NCBI GenBank assembly: GCA_024362935.1
Contig: JANCRA010000009.1
Coordinates: 14,329,572 to 14,393,571, forward strand
DNA from: Setophaga petechia
Lineage: Eukaryota; Chordata; Aves; Passeriformes; Parulidae
Length of the DNA stretch: 64,000 bases
Direction: 5' to 3'
In this document: one piece after another, positions 37,001-49,990 of the stretch
Numbering within the stretch: position 1 is the first letter of the stretch
Layout of the letters: each line of letters begins with the position of its first letter
The notes under the pieces: model-generated
Database searches by the model: none
What the model saw: only the letters and a program-made list of their open reading frames with translations
Told to the model about the DNA's origin: nothing
Translations under genes and position numbers: made by a program

Positions 37001-38859
37001 ACTATGCCCTTGGAAGATTTCTGGGAACTACAGAATTCAATCAAAAGCTATAGAAACCTTCCTTCATACCTCCAATTTTCCAGCTAGCCCTTCTGTAAGA
37101 TGATGTCCTGCCATTAGCTAATGCCAAAGACTTTCCATTTCTTGTTTCTGCTTCTTCCTTTCATCTTTGTGGTGATGAGATACATAAAATCATAATTCTG
37201 TGATCTTAGAAATAGAAGCAGAGCCTACACTTACAGACCTACAGCTACAGAAAGGGGATTTAACCTGCTCCTGGACTTTCTTTTGAACACTTAAACTCAT
37301 CAGCAATCCCATATGAGCTACTGTGTTTACTGAGTTCATTCATTTTATGGAGTAGAGCACTGGTTTTGCATCAGCTCGGAGCTGGATGCATTCTGCTGGA
37401 AGCTCCTGAGAAAGCATTCAACTTCTTCAAAGCTCCTGAGAGCATTGCTGCTCCATGGGACCATGAAGACCTCTAGCTGTTCAGAGGGAAAGAGGAAAAA
37501 TGGTGGGTGTTGGGATGGCCAAACTTTGGCTGAGCAGGAATCCAAACACAGCACAGGCTAACATCTCTCTGCTCTTTCCTTTTGCTGTCTTCCTCCTCTT
37601 CCCCCTCTTTTTATACTCAGAAGATATGTCCCTCATCTCCAAAGGCACTAACCCCCTCAGCCTTTAAGGTGAGTGAGGACCCTCCTGGTGAGGAGCTGTT
37701 TTCCCCAGTCCACGGGCCTGGTGCCTTGTCTGTGAGAGTCCTGGAAAAGTCAGGTTTCTGCACCAGGTTATCTTGGTTTACTCCGATTGGATTATGGGGA
37801 CTCCTGCCCTGTCATCACTGCTCCTCTGCTCTACTTTGTGTTCATAGGGCTGAGACTTCAGTCACATAACCTAATACCTCTAGGCAGCTGAATCTCCCTT
37901 CTAATGCCAGTCATGAAAACAATTTGTTTCTGGAAGGTTGTGCCACCAAATACTTGGATCTTGCATGATAACTTTTATTGACATTATAAAACTGCAGATC
38001 TTCTTAAGGCAAGTTGTTTTTGAAGATCTGTGTGGCCTGTCATTTGACTAAAGTTCACTCTCATGTTTGCAATTTATTTTTATTTCACTCCACTCTTCCC
38101 TTTGTAAATAAACCATGAACCTCTGCCAGGCAAGCAAGGTGACCGGTCCAATCCAGACTCACAGTGGCATTCCAGGGGAAAGACAGGGACCTTGGCTTCT
38201 GCTCTTGACCCATCCCCTGCCTCTGGACTGCCCCTGCCAGTTTACAGTCAGTCTCCCCCTTCTCAAACCCACAACACCAACTGGGTCAGCCACATGCAGA
38301 AACATCTCTGGGTCCTTCTTACTAGGGCTGAGTGAACCTCCAGGTTTTTGTTTGATGTCTGAGTCCATGTTGAAGCCTAAACTGAGACTTAAACTTATGC
38401 TTATTCTCTAAAGGCCTTAGGTTTTATGTTGTGTTTCCAGGCAGACTAAACACTAATTGTAAAATTTGATCTCCAAAAGTAGAAGGTTTATCTCCTGGTA
38501 CAGTAAAAGCTGACCACTTCTTTCTCCCTGATAATGTGGTTGACCCTGAGCATGTCAAGAGTCTAACGTAAAGCAACAAATCCCATCCCCGCCTGTCTGC
38601 GTGCTAAAGAGATTTAAATATTATTTATCTACCCCTGAACTTTGCTATGCCCTGTTGAACAGATGACTGGGGGCAAGAAAAAATGGCCAGTGGGTCTGTC
38701 TGCAAGCTTCAACTTTTTTTGTCCTCATTTAAGAGAGGGAAACCTCTGATGAATTCCATCAAAGCTCTTGAAAAAAACTGGACAAAACTGCCACTCCAGC
38801 TATAGCCCACACTTCAAATGGCCGTGAGATGGCCTTTTCTGTATGTTACATAGTTCAAG
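34001..38859. other. Gene desert, middle part
   Basis: No supported gene. Minus ORFs at 34,109-34,654 (181 codons) and 36,503-36,781 (92 codons) were inspected and match nothing I recognise; they have no convincing splice context. Confidence 0.6.
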
Positions 38860-39460
38860 GAGGCAGTGAAGTGCTCAGTGGAAGATTTTGTATGGGAACT
38901 TTAACTTCCCATTCCATTTGACTTTTGGTCTTTAAAATACAGGTCAAATCAATGAATTTAATGAAGGCCGTGGAACACAAAGGCTTTGCCTTGCATTTTG
39001 ACCTAGATAAAGGAGAGTCAGTCCAGGTCAAAAGGCTTTAGCAGCACTTTAAGTGGTTAGTACACAAATGTGACAGAGTGTTTAGACTCTCGGAGACTTG
39101 CAAGACCCAGTGACAAGCCGTTAAAAGTATTTGAAATAGCTGCTTGAATGAACTTTGATAAGGTACCGCTATTGTCTTCCATTGTCTCTTTCTTTTCATA
39201 CCAAAACACCCCCAAAAGAACAAGAGTCAATGAATGTATAATGCAGTCCCACTTTTACTGGATTTGGGGCTTCTTTGGGCCCTTTGGACTTTTTTTGTGA
39301 ACGGTTTATGCCATTTTCATTCATTTCCTCACATTAAGCCTTTCTCAGAGGCCAGTGATTAATGTGACTTGTCAGTAAGAGCTTTTAAAGTGCAATGATA
39401 CTTTCAGAAGCTATAACATGTCAATCGAATCTAAGATTAAGAACAAATTAAGAATAAATT
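38860..39460. promoter_or_regulatory. Candidate enhancer with NKX, TCF and paired SOX-like sites
   Basis: CACTTTAAGTGG at 39,045-39,056 is a near-palindromic NKX2-type site. CTTTGAT at 39,153-39,159 is TCF/LEF-like. ATTGTCT occurs twice exactly ten bases apart, at 39,171-39,177 and 39,181-39,187, as expected for helically phased SOX sites. NKX2 and SOX factors act in ventral neural progenitors where GSX1 is used, so a GSX1 enhancer is plausible; this is inference. Confidence 0.38.
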
Positions 39461-40583
39461 TACTCTCAGTGAACCTTCTTGAGGGATGGAGCTACCCTAT
39501 GGGAAGATGGTGGTGGCACTTTCCAGCTCTTACCTCTCAGATCCAGACATCTGAGGCACAGCTAGTTCAGAGCAGCAGACCTGTATGTTAAATTCTGGAT
39601 TCATACCTTTCCCCTTTTTGTTGGGATTAAACAGCTTGGTGAGACCATCAGGCACTTAACACACATTCACACAATCTGTGCTGGCATCTAAGTTAGGTGT
39701 TTGAAATCAGCTTGTTGGTAAAGTTAAGTTTCCATCATCAAAAATAAGTATATTTCAATGGTAAAAGGCTTTCCTGACAGAAAGCACTGGATCTGCCAGA
39801 TCTGCCAGAAAGCAAATCTCCATTTAAATATGTAATTATTCTTCATTACCAGAAAGCATTTGTCCAAAGAAAACTGGTAAAATGTGTAACAGTTCATTAT
39901 GCAGGACCAAATTTGTCTAGAAAGACCAAAATCCTAGTTAATTTGTGCAAGGCAGAAAGGTTCAGTTTTGTTTTGCTTTTCAATTTTGTTGTAAAAAGTC
40001 TGCTTCTTGAAAGCTTTCCAGGCCAGAGATCAGGTTCCCCCTTTATAATAGGAGCTATTAATGCCTGAAATGGGCCACTCTAAAGAACCACATGTCCGTT
40101 TCACATGGTTTGATAGCTCCAAGATTTTGCTCACTGTGCTTTTGGGACTTTTCTCAGTATTCTCTATAGTGAGATTTTTATTGTATTTTACTCTTTTGTC
40201 TGGTTTTTGTGTTAGAAATTTTTCCCTTATTCATTGACCAGCAACTTTCTGTCACCCATCTTTGACTTTTCTTCTTACATCTGCATTAAAGCTGTCATTT
40301 ACTTATGCTTTTTCCCCTCTCTCCATATTTGGCAGCAAAAGCCTTCATCAGCTTTTATCCCTTTTTGTTCACATTATGACATAACCTGCACAAAGTGGCA
40401 CAGCTCCCCAATTCTTGTATATAAAATTTGCAACATTTTTTGAGACGGGTCAATGCCCATTTTTGGGATCCTTTTCTTTATCTGAGTACCGTGTTAAAAC
40501 TTTTTGCAGATGTGAGCTATTCAGGAGCAGCCTGCGGCTGCATGCAGAGATGGGGAAAAGAAGAAAAGGCCTTCCTATTTTGT

Positions 40584-40597
40584 GATTGCCATAGTAA
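40584..40597. promoter_or_regulatory. RFX X-box-like motif
   Basis: ATTGCCATAGTAAC matches the X-box GTNRCC-NN-RGYAAC at all but the first base. It lies in non-repetitive intergenic DNA. Function is unproven; single motif hits occur by chance. Confidence 0.35.
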
Positions 40598-41355
40598 CTC
40601 AAACATTGCCAGGGTGTTTGTTGGTTTGGTAGGGCACAGCCAGGGAATTTTATTTCCTGTGCAATCAAGCCCTCTACTGGAGATCATGGCTTGTATGACA
40701 CAGGGTTACAGAGAGGACAGTGGGCTTGTTAGGCCTGGGATTAAGCATTTCACTTTAAAATAATACCCATTTGTATCCATTTTGTTCAACATAACAACAG
40801 CTGCTGGCCTTGGGATGACAGGCTTGCCTTTTTAACCGGAGTCTCGTATGACATTTATGAATGAGACAGAGTCCATTCATTTTCACTTTGGATTCACACT
40901 GGTTATTTTTGGTTTTTTGATTCTTCCTTTCTTTAGCCATGTGGTCATAGTCAACATTGTTCTTGCAATTACATTCGTGGTTTATGAGAGGGCAAAATCT
41001 AGCTTTATTCAGGGTGTCAAGACGTCACTTTCATCTGGGGGGAAACAAGTTAAAAAAGAAAGGAGAAAGAAGTGAAGAAAGCATTTTATGTCAGTATTGT
41101 GCAAGCTTTCTATTAAACCAATGATACAGATGGAGAAAGAAACCTTCAGATGTAGATATTCTTCAGATCTGTACAGGAACCACAGACTGCAGGCAGAAAA
41201 CATTTCTGTCTCTTTTCCGGGTCCTCAGAAGGACTTGTTGCTCCAAGAACTTCCCAAGTTTCCAGACTGTGACAGACACCACTACTCCCTGCATGCTGTG
41301 CTCTGCATGCACCCACCCATGCCACTCTTTACACCATATCAGACCATTAAAAAAG

Positions 41356-41459
41356 CTCTCGCCCTCCTCCCCTCCTCCCTTCCCTCCCTCCCCTCCCTCT
41401 TACTCACCTCCCTTCTCTCCTTCCCCTTTTCTCTCTCTCCCCCTCTCCCTCCCTCCCCC
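41356..41459 (+). repeat. Polypyrimidine (CCCTCC)n-like tract
   Basis: About 100 bases of almost pure C/T sequence, with CCCTCC and CTCTCT runs. Such tracts can form triplex DNA and create spurious Glu/Arg/Lys-rich ORFs on the opposite strand. No coding meaning. Confidence 0.9.
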
Positions 41460-42579
41460 ATAGTGAGCTTCAAATTTTTTATTCCTGAATCATAAGAGAG
41501 GTTCCAAACTAGGTAGGACCACAAAGCTTCCATCATTGCTGGTGACTGAGGGAACAAAGAGGAAAACCACTTTGATGACACCAGAGGGGCTACAGTCTGA
41601 CTTAGACAGATTAAGCACTTGCTTGAGCTGATGTAGAATGAATAACAAAGAAAAGAGTGTACATTGACATGATGGAGTGGCTGATCTTCTTATGCCTCTA
41701 TTTTCCACGAACTACCTGCTTTCAGATTGAAAAGTTGCAGATTAATACTCAGCTATTCCCCTGAAGCAAACAGGATTGTAGCTCATTGCTACTTCTTTAA
41801 ATATGCTCAAAAACCTGGATCCAGATCACTCAGTCCACAGTACCTTAGAAGCTTGACCATGGACATTACCCATTAACCCATGGAAGATCTTCCTCAAGGC
41901 CAGCTTTCCTCTGCATCAGTCTGCTCCACTTTCTGCACTGAGGTGGCAAAGCTAACATGGGGATTCCTGAAGAGGCTGCCCAACATGTGCACCCCTGCTG
42001 ATGTGCTGCCCACCTATGGGGCTGCAGTCCATTACCTGCCCTCTGAGTGCCCACGGCTCACAAACCAATACTGTAACCACCTGTAACTAGTCACACACAG
42101 TAAGGCAGAACATCTGGAAATACCACCTCTTGGACCCATCTATACTACAACCCAGTTCTGCCCTGAGATCAATCCAGTGATCTCAAAAAGGCTCATATGC
42201 ATATATTCCTTCCCAGAGGAAGACTTTTCTAATTAGCATAAAGCTGTCTGCATTCTGTGCTCTTGTGGCCTCTCTATTTTGCCAATAAATCAAATTTCCC
42301 ATTCAATCTCTTTCTTCCTCCAAGCCTAAAAAACAATCCCACTGAGAGAGCCACCCTTAGTAAACAAAAATCTTTATGCTAGCATAATTGATGATCATAG
42401 TATTCCTTAAATATTTTCCCATTCCACTACCAGGAATTCTTCTTGTCCCATTACAGCAGGTACAAAATATTAGGGAGTTGGCATGCTTTTATGGTGTCCA
42501 CAACCTACAACAGTGAAATCAGACACACTGTTGCCAGTAAGCAGTTGAACCAATAACAAATCATCACAGTGTGATGCTT

Positions 42580-42727
42580 GGAGAGACTCATAACTCCTTG
42601 GAGATATTTACAAGTCTTCTGGACATGATCCTGGTCAACGAGCTTTAGGTGGCCCTGCTTGAGGAGGTGGTTTGAACCAAGTGACCTCCAGAGATGCCTT
42701 CCAATTTCACCTCTTCTGTGATGCTAG
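42580..42727 (+). mobile_element. CR1 LINE 3' fragment, divergent subfamily
   Basis: Recognisable CR1 3' sequence: CTTGGAGATATTTACAAGTC, TCTGGACATGATCCTGGTCA, TTTAGGTGGCCCTGCTTGAG, GGTGGTTTGAACCAAGTGAC, CTCCAGAGATGCCTTCCAAT, and a tail TTCTGTGATGC. It lacks the target-site ends and coding capacity. Confidence 0.9.
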
Positions 42728-43979
42728 GTTGAATGCTGAGTGTCATAATAATGCTAAAAACTCTTTATAATATTGATGAACTAATGTAAACAGCCTTTAG
42801 AAAGGAAAGGTAGCAAAAATAAGCAGAGGATATTGAACTTTAAGGATAAAATAGACTACAAAACAGCTTCACTTCAAACTTGCACCAGCATAAATTCACA
42901 GTAACTCTTTGGTTTATGGATTTGCATAGATAAAAAAAAAGAAATCCAGACCAAGTCCCGTAGTTCTTAGGGTGTCTTAAAGGTAAGTTAAGTACAGCAA
43001 TACATGGAAAATCATTGTTGTGGAAAACTTCACTTGGAAGCCATCTCACACTTTGCCTAGTTACATTATTTGCAGAAGAATTTAACTGCTTTTTTTTTTC
43101 CCCCACAAGTTGCTTAATTTATAAGCTTTACAAGCCCAAGCAATTCAGAATATTGTATCCTTATTCAGATGTTTCCATCATGGTCAGACCTATAAACACA
43201 GCTCTGGTTTGGTGGGATCATGGTCATTCTTGCAAGGGAGTTGTGACTCACTAGGCAGCAACTTTGCCCTTCTTACAGCGTAGGAATTAGGATGGTAGAG
43301 GTACACATTTGCCTTTAGGTTAGAAATATTAAACTTCAGGGAGTGGTGACCTCTGAAATAGAGAGGTCATATGCCTTTTATATGAATTCCCAGATTTACT
43401 CTCCCAAATTTACCTACATAAAATACCTACTCAATTCCAGAACTAAATGATAGGAAAAGCTTACTGAAACAGCACAACACATGGTGTAGTCTGGTTCTAG
43501 GAAGAACACTGATGTGTTTCAGAGCTTGTTTGCAAGGTGTGCACATCTTTCTCACTACAGTTGTCACATTAAGATTGTTATATAACAGCTAAAATACACC
43601 TCTGAACTGGGAAAATCAGTAGACTGCTATAGTAGCTCAGATATTTTGAACTTAGCAGACCTCAGAAGCTACTTCCATGTTTTTATCCTTTGCAGAGAGA
43701 AGCTTGCTGAGGGACTTAACTAAACCTCAATACAATTCTTCTCTGTGTTATTGCTTCACCAGGTACTTCAACGTGATATAAGCACAATGAAAGCCAAATA
43801 AAACCTGCAGCCAATTCCTCCTCAGCAAGGTACAAAGTGTACAGCTCCATTGCTGCTGCTGACAGAAAAGGATGCACAGAGCAGATGCCTAATGGCACAG
43901 GAGAGAGGAAAAGAGCCTGTGCTAGTCATGGCACGGCTGTAGTTGGCTCTGGCCCTGGAAGGGTTAAATGCTTTGTGGT

Positions 43980-44400
43980 GAGGTAGGACAAACTTCACTT
44001 AAACTCAGTTCTGTGGCCAGTCTGATTGTTTTGACACCTGCACTATGTGAGGGATGGCATGGTCTCCTTTGTGGTGCATAATGACACATCTTCATTATTG
44101 TTCTAATACTCTGAAAAAAAAAAATCCCTAATCTTTCTGTGGTGCCAGTGACTGTAACAATGCCGGGACGTTTTATTTTCCTCCTTGCTCTCTCTTTCCC
44201 TTAGCCCGCTATTGTTGCCATAGCCACGATGGTGCAGTACTGCTGGTTCGGGGAAGTTTCTGTACTGTACCGCCCTGAGCTTATTGTTTAAATCTGTATT
44301 ATTCAACTGTTCTGAAGATTTACATTTTTAATGGCTCATTTATGTAATCCCATAAATAAAGTAGCAGAAAAGCATCCCACACAAATGAGTGAATTGGGGT
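43980..44400. promoter_or_regulatory. Candidate regulatory block with X-box-like motif
   Basis: GTTGCCATAGCCAC at 44,214-44,227 matches the RFX X-box except at one base and directly follows ATTGTT (SOX-like). Several CpGs (GCCGGGACG, CCACGATGG, GTTCGGGG, ACCGCCC) within 44,160-44,275 are unusual for this AT-rich neighbourhood and suggest selective retention. Further AT-rich cores follow. Inferred. Confidence 0.35.
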
Positions 44401-44760
44401 TTGAAAAAAGCTGCTGAAGCAGGTCACTCAGGGTCTCAGCTGCGGGGCCTTGATTGGTATCAGCGATATAACCACTGTGGCAATGGACTTAAGACCACCC
44501 AGTCAGCCCCAAAATGGTGCATTACCAGGGAATAGTGGAATAGTGCTATAGTTCAATCTCCCCTATTTAACAGGGAGCAGAGTTCTGCTGCAAAAACCAT
44601 TTCAGCCTCAGGCTCATTTACCTTATAGCTTTGACAGCTGCACCTCTCCCGCCTTAAAGTTTAGATGATTAGCTTTTCCCTCCTTGCAGCTGATGGCGAT
44701 ACGTTTTTTTTTCTTAGCCAGTATATTCCTGAAGGCTGATAAATTCCCTCTGAAGAGCCT

Positions 44761-47700
44761 GTGAATTCAAGCACCTGTCTGAAGAATTTGTTTTACAAAC
44801 TGAGCACTGAGATGGAGATACATTCTAACAATTCTAAGCTTCTGTCCAGTGCTCCCATTGCTGGCTCCCTCCCCACACACAAATCCTTCATGAACTGTAA
44901 ACCCTCTGAGCAGGGCAAGTCTGTTTAATTAGTTATGCCAATAAAAAGATGGGGATGATATTTTGTTTCTGGTCAGTTCTCATACTTGAAAGTTCATTTT
45001 TGGTTGTTCAGTCATAGAGCAGCCTCGGGGCTGCTGTGCATTTGGGGTGCTCTGCCTTGGGGCATCCGCTGTGGCTCCCGAAGCATCCTGCTCTCCAGGA
45101 CAGGTACCAGCAGCCAGCTGCATGGCTGGCACCTTGCACCCTTATGCTACTGGGCTGAGTCAGTAGGAGAAACCCACCTAATCCCAGGCTTGTGACCCTG
45201 GCACAGCTTTGGGTGCACCAAAGCCCCACCACAGAGGGTGCCCTGCTCAGCATGGGCAGCTTGCCTGGGGCAGCCCCATTTAGGGTGCTGCAGCCAGGCA
45301 GATGTGACGCGGCATTCCAGGGGCTGAAGGATGAACTGATGTCACTGCAGAGAGCTGGTCCTCAGCACATGTCCTCATCACTGGGACAGCCTGGGCTTCA
45401 GGGGAGCTCACATCACAGCAAGACTGGGTAGCTGGGGCAGGGGGACAAGCCTGACAAATGGACAAGGGACTGGCACTCCTTGTCACCCCAAGAGCTCTCC
45501 TGGGGATCCCAGTTGGCACAACACATTTGGAGAACAGTTTGTTCTCCTATCCCCTCCAAGTCGACACCCCTACATCTGCATCAGGGAAGCTTGGCAGAGG
45601 CATGAGACGCTGCCACGGGGACCACCTACCCCTAGGGCCTGCCATTGCCCACCTCCTAGATGGTACCAACAGGTAACAGTTGGCACCATCCTTCCCCCGG
45701 CAGCCAGGCCCCATCCTCACCGTCCTGCTTCCACACATTCCCTCCTCCAGGAGAGCTGTGGGAGCACACGGCTGTGAACACAATGCCACCCATGGTTCTT
45801 CCCAGGGCATTCAGGACAAGTGCCAGCCCAGGCACCGGCTGGAGGACAGACAAGCATCACAAAGCGCTGCAGCGACGTGACCTTGTGTCCAGCACCCCAC
45901 CTGCAATACCTGGCCTGCTGAGACACACCAATGCTTCCCTACACACACACACACGCGCATTCCAAATGCAAAGAACAAGGTGTTTTCCCTAATTCCACAA
46001 AGCAAAGCAGCTCTTCACAGAGGTGTATGCCTGCAGGAAGCTCTACTGGCAGATAAACTGCAGTGATCCACAGGCGAGGGGCAGACAGACAATAGCCCTT
46101 CCTCAGTTTACCTGCTGGATCTTGTTCTGCCTGGCTGCATGGAGCGGAGTCAAAGGAAGCTGCTCAGAGGCAGGGAGCAGGCAGCAACACAAAGGCAGGG
46201 AGAATACCAGCCAGCCCAAAGGAACAGTGGGGAAGCTGGTAATTGGGCCATGTGTGTTTGGCTTTCGCCAGGCTAGCAGGTTTGTTTTTCCCAGGCTGGA
46301 GCCTAGACTGAAAGAGACGCAAAATTATTAAAGAACTCAACCTAGAAAGGATAAAAAAAAAGGAAAAAAATGTTAGCAGCAACGGCTGGAGGTGAATCTC
46401 AAGTAATGGGAGTGCGGTGGGGGCTCACCATTCCTTTCCAAGGGCATAGATGCCTGGGAAAATATTTTCAATGGGCAAAGAAAAATGAAGTTTAGATAAA
46501 ATTCATTCCAGTTGACTTTTATTGCTAGTTTAACTCACTTCTTCGCTGGGAGCTTACTCGTGCTACAGAAAGGTAGAGCTGTGCCTTCCTGGTCCCTTTC
46601 TTGTCACAAGAAATTTCCTGCAGAGATCTGAGTCTAAATGAGACCTGTTGATGAGGCAGATGCAGAGGCACCCTCAGGGATTCCCCCACAGTGGGGCTGA
46701 TCCTCAATCCTTTTGCCAGGTAGACACTGCAAGGAGCTGTGCATCTACCTGCAGGTCTGCAGCACTTCTGGCAGGCAGGACGTGTGCAGAACTTCCCTGA
46801 TTCACACCAGCTGTGGGTTTACTCATTGACACAGCACCAGCCACTTCCCTAGGAGCCTGTGCTTTCTCACAGACATTTATTTAACTAGACTGACTCAGGT
46901 GCTTGCCATGAAGGAGGTCTTTCCAGTAGCCATGCCCCACACAGCATCTTGCTGGAGTCTTCAGGGAGGGAGGTGGAGAGCCAGGACACGGGAAGCTTCA
47001 CCTTCCTCTCCATGGGGTATCTCCGAGCTTAGTAAATGGACACTAGGAGAGAAAGAAGGGGGTAACACTCAAACTGTTTTTGACAAAGCATATTCTGTTC
47101 TCCAAGGACTTGGCAAGTGCCTGATCTGCATGGAGGGGTTCAGAGAGGTACTGACCATGCAGCATTGCCTGGAGGAGCAATGGCAGGTAGAGAAAACTGC
47201 ATTTGAATATAATATACAGAATCAAGACAAGGTAACAGCTCATGTAGGGCCTTGGTTTTCCTTCATGTATTATACTCCTTTCTTAATACTATTATTATTT
47301 GACTTAAAAAACAGTTCATTACAGGCAACTGTCAGTTGTTGCTTGTCTTGATGGCTTAGTTGCTTGATGGCATTTTTCTTTGAGAATTTTTAAATGACAA
47401 GCATTAGGCAAACTTTCATCCCTCATGTGGTTCTTTAAGAGACACGGGCAACTCTTTACCAGGAAAAGCTGGAGAATTCAGAAGACAGAGTCTCAAGCAG
47501 AGCAGAATGCCCACTCAAGTTTTCCAAACCCAGACTTTGGTTGTAGCTACACAACTGATATTGAGATGAGTGGTCATATTGCTGCTGCAGCACCTTCTGC
47601 AGACAAAAAAATTAATGCTCTCTTTTAATCAAAGCTATGTGCTCTTTAACATTTACTCTTGATTATTTCCTATTGACAGTCACTAAAAGTGTATATTAAT

Positions 47701-48887
47701 GCAGACAGGAGTTTCATTCATACATGGTGAGCTACAACAGGATTATTTGCAAGTGCAAAGATCACTCACATGAATAAAGATTTGGTGGATCAGTGACTCC
47801 ACTGGTAAAATGACTAAAATCCTTCTTCAAACACAATCCAGATATGTTTTCTTGCTACTTATCCAAACAAGTCTGCTTTTGTGTTGTTCCAGCTTAATTA
47901 ACTGAAGGCACATAATTATTAGTCTGCGCTTCGACAGGACAGGAGAGGAAACATGCTTCTTGGTGATCAACTTGCAGCCACAACAAAAAAGAACCCAAAC
48001 CAGCTCTGTGCAGGAAAAGCAACCCCCTCCTGCTACATTATTCCATTGATCTACAAACATTTACATCTCCTTTGTTAACTAGTTTTCTGTAGAAATTTCA
48101 TGATCACTAAGGAACAGTCTTTCAACTGCACCTCAAGAAACTTCTGGTTTAGAGTGATGCAGTCTAAAAAAGAGGCTGTGTTTTTGCCCTTAAGTTGTGT
48201 TATACATGAAATCTGTCAGGCTTTTCTTGGACGTTCAAGATTCATTGTAAATAATTCAAATTGGATTTACAAAAGAGAGGAGGCTGTACAATGAATGCAA
48301 GAACTACATGTTACTATCTCTCTGACAGTCAAAACTAACAAAAGCATTTCATGAAGGCTACATGAAGTGTTTTCTCCTCTTTCACATTGTTTTGTGATCT
48401 ACATTCAGTACCAGATTGACGAAAATCAACATTTGGAGGATTTCTGTCTAACATAATAATAAAGTCTAAAGAACAAACTGTTCTGGCTGTGGCAAGAGAA
48501 TAGTCTCACCTGAATAAACTTTATCCACATAACGTGCACTGAAACTAAACATAGACAACACTGGTAGCTCACAGATTAACAAGGCACACCTGTGAAGTAC
48601 TGTTGCAGCAACACTAAGGTAAGGTGCCTTCCCTTCCCATGGGAGTAACTAGGGAAGCTGAGACCAAGAACATACTTACATATTTATTTAAGGACGAGGC
48701 ACTTTTATAAGTAACAGTGCACAGCAGTTAGCAACACATTTGGAAAACTCATGTACAACTCTTAATTTTCAGGGTTAAGTCCTATCTTTAGGTAGCCTTA
48801 TAAGCATGATTCTGGGGCTGCACAATATGAGCAACTGCAGACAAAATACAAAACTGGCTTTCTGCACCCAAATTCTTATTAAAAAAT
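44761..48887. other. Gene desert, right part
   Basis: A somewhat GC-richer stretch at 45.0-46.0 kb, then AT-rich DNA. The plus ORF at 46,899-47,351 (150 codons) has no recognisable domain. Nothing functional can be supported. Confidence 0.6.
45941..45959 (+). repeat. (CA)n microsatellite with GCGC end
   Basis: ACACACACACACACGCGCA, a short dinucleotide repeat in a moderately GC-rich intergenic stretch (about 45.0-46.0 kb). Confidence 0.9.
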
Positions 48888-48930
48888 CACTGTGCTCCCT
48901 TCCAAGTTTACCCATTCTGTGATTCTATAA
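48888..48930 (+). mobile_element. CR1 3' tail remnant
   Basis: A short stretch reads GCTCCCTTCCAAGTTTACCC followed by ATTCTGTGATTCTATA, the end of a CR1 element. Sequence upstream is too diverged or truncated to recognise. Confidence 0.7.
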
Positions 48931-49854
48931 AGAGTTGCCTTAAGAACAATTAATAAGCAGTGGAGGATTTTTGTTTTATTAAGTACACTTACAAAAGCAT
49001 TAAAAGATGGAATTAACCAATGCAAGATTAATAATTTGTGTGTATTCTGTAAGTCAGAAAAATGTGGAATTGAATCTGAACCTAACACCACTGATGAAAA
49101 GCTTTCTCCAGTTATCAGTGCAGGTCATGTCAGATCCTTTAGCTGAGCAGTATTCAAGCATTATCAGCAATCCAGACTAATTTTGAGAGCATGCTCTAAT
49201 CAGTTTCCTTACCTGAAAGCCTGGCATAAATTAATATAGCATCAACAACAGCCCTTATCCCAAAGTGGTGTTTGAAGGCCTGAGAGTTGAAATCTCTCAG
49301 GACAGGATATACCAGCACAAGCCAGACCAGCAAAAATTCACAAAAATTTGTTCTGTGGAACATCTCCAGTCCAAATTTTGACCAATGGTGAGATGTATTC
49401 TCTGCTTCAAAGTCACATCCATCCAGCAGTGTCACTGCAGCAGAACTCAGCCAGTGTTATAGCTGCTGTCCTTCCAAAATGCATTATTAAGGAGTGTACA
49501 AGAGTGATTGTACTCAGCAAAATAAGGACTGCAAACACCATCTGCTTATTTACACTGAAGACAGTCCTTGTATTCTCCAAAGATACTACCTCATTGATCC
49601 CACTTAAATAACTGTAAATTTTCTGAAAAGCTAAGAGTTCTAATTTAGTGCTGTGGGTCTTGCAGGGACATAGAGGACCTGTACATAACTCCTCTGGGGA
49701 AATGTCGAAGTATCCCACTTCATTGGATATGCTGACCCTGCCAGTCTCCAGCGGGCTCAGCGCCAATATTTCTGCCTTCCCGCTACTCAGAAGAGCAATT
49801 CCCAGTCCATGCAACACAGCACAGCAAAGCAGCCCCCGCTTTGTCCCTCAGGAG

Positions 49855-49990
49855 CTCTGGAGAGGCAGGTCGGTGCCGCGGCGAGGCGCGCACTCGCCTA
49901 TAGGTGGCGCTCCTGCCCTGGCTCACCGCGGACGGGCCGCGGAGCCGCGGAGCCCCCGTCCCGCAGAGAGGCGCATCTCGGGTAAGAAAC
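49855..49990. promoter_or_regulatory. Isolated small CpG-rich patch with CTCF-like motif
   Basis: About 130 bases of very CpG-dense DNA (GGTGCCGCGGCGAGGCGCGC, GGACGGGCCGCGGAGCCGCG) lie in otherwise AT-rich sequence, about 1.1 kb past the POLR1D isoform 2 stop. CCTATAGGTGGCGC at 49,897-49,910 matches 12 of 14 positions of the CTCF core CCASYAGRKGGCRS. The plus-strand sequence CATCTCGG|GTAAGAAA at about 49,974-49,989 is a strong splice-donor consensus, so the patch could be the promoter and first exon of a plus-strand non-coding transcript. Alternatively it is a CTCF boundary element between POLR1D and the GSX1 domain. Confidence 0.5.

Noticed and set aside
41339..41581. 80-codon Glu/Arg/Lys-rich minus ORF
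   Set aside because: It is the translation of the complement of a polypyrimidine tract; low complexity, no start or splice context.
46899..47351. 150-codon plus-strand ORF
   Set aside because: No recognisable domain, average composition, and no promoter or splice context. Its length is within chance expectation for a 64-kb six-frame scan.
49413..49817. 134-codon minus ORF with a hydrophobic segment beside the small CpG island
   Set aside because: It is tempting because of the nearby island, but there is no family resemblance, no signal peptide and no sign of codon bias. One hydrophobic stretch in AT-rich DNA is weak evidence.
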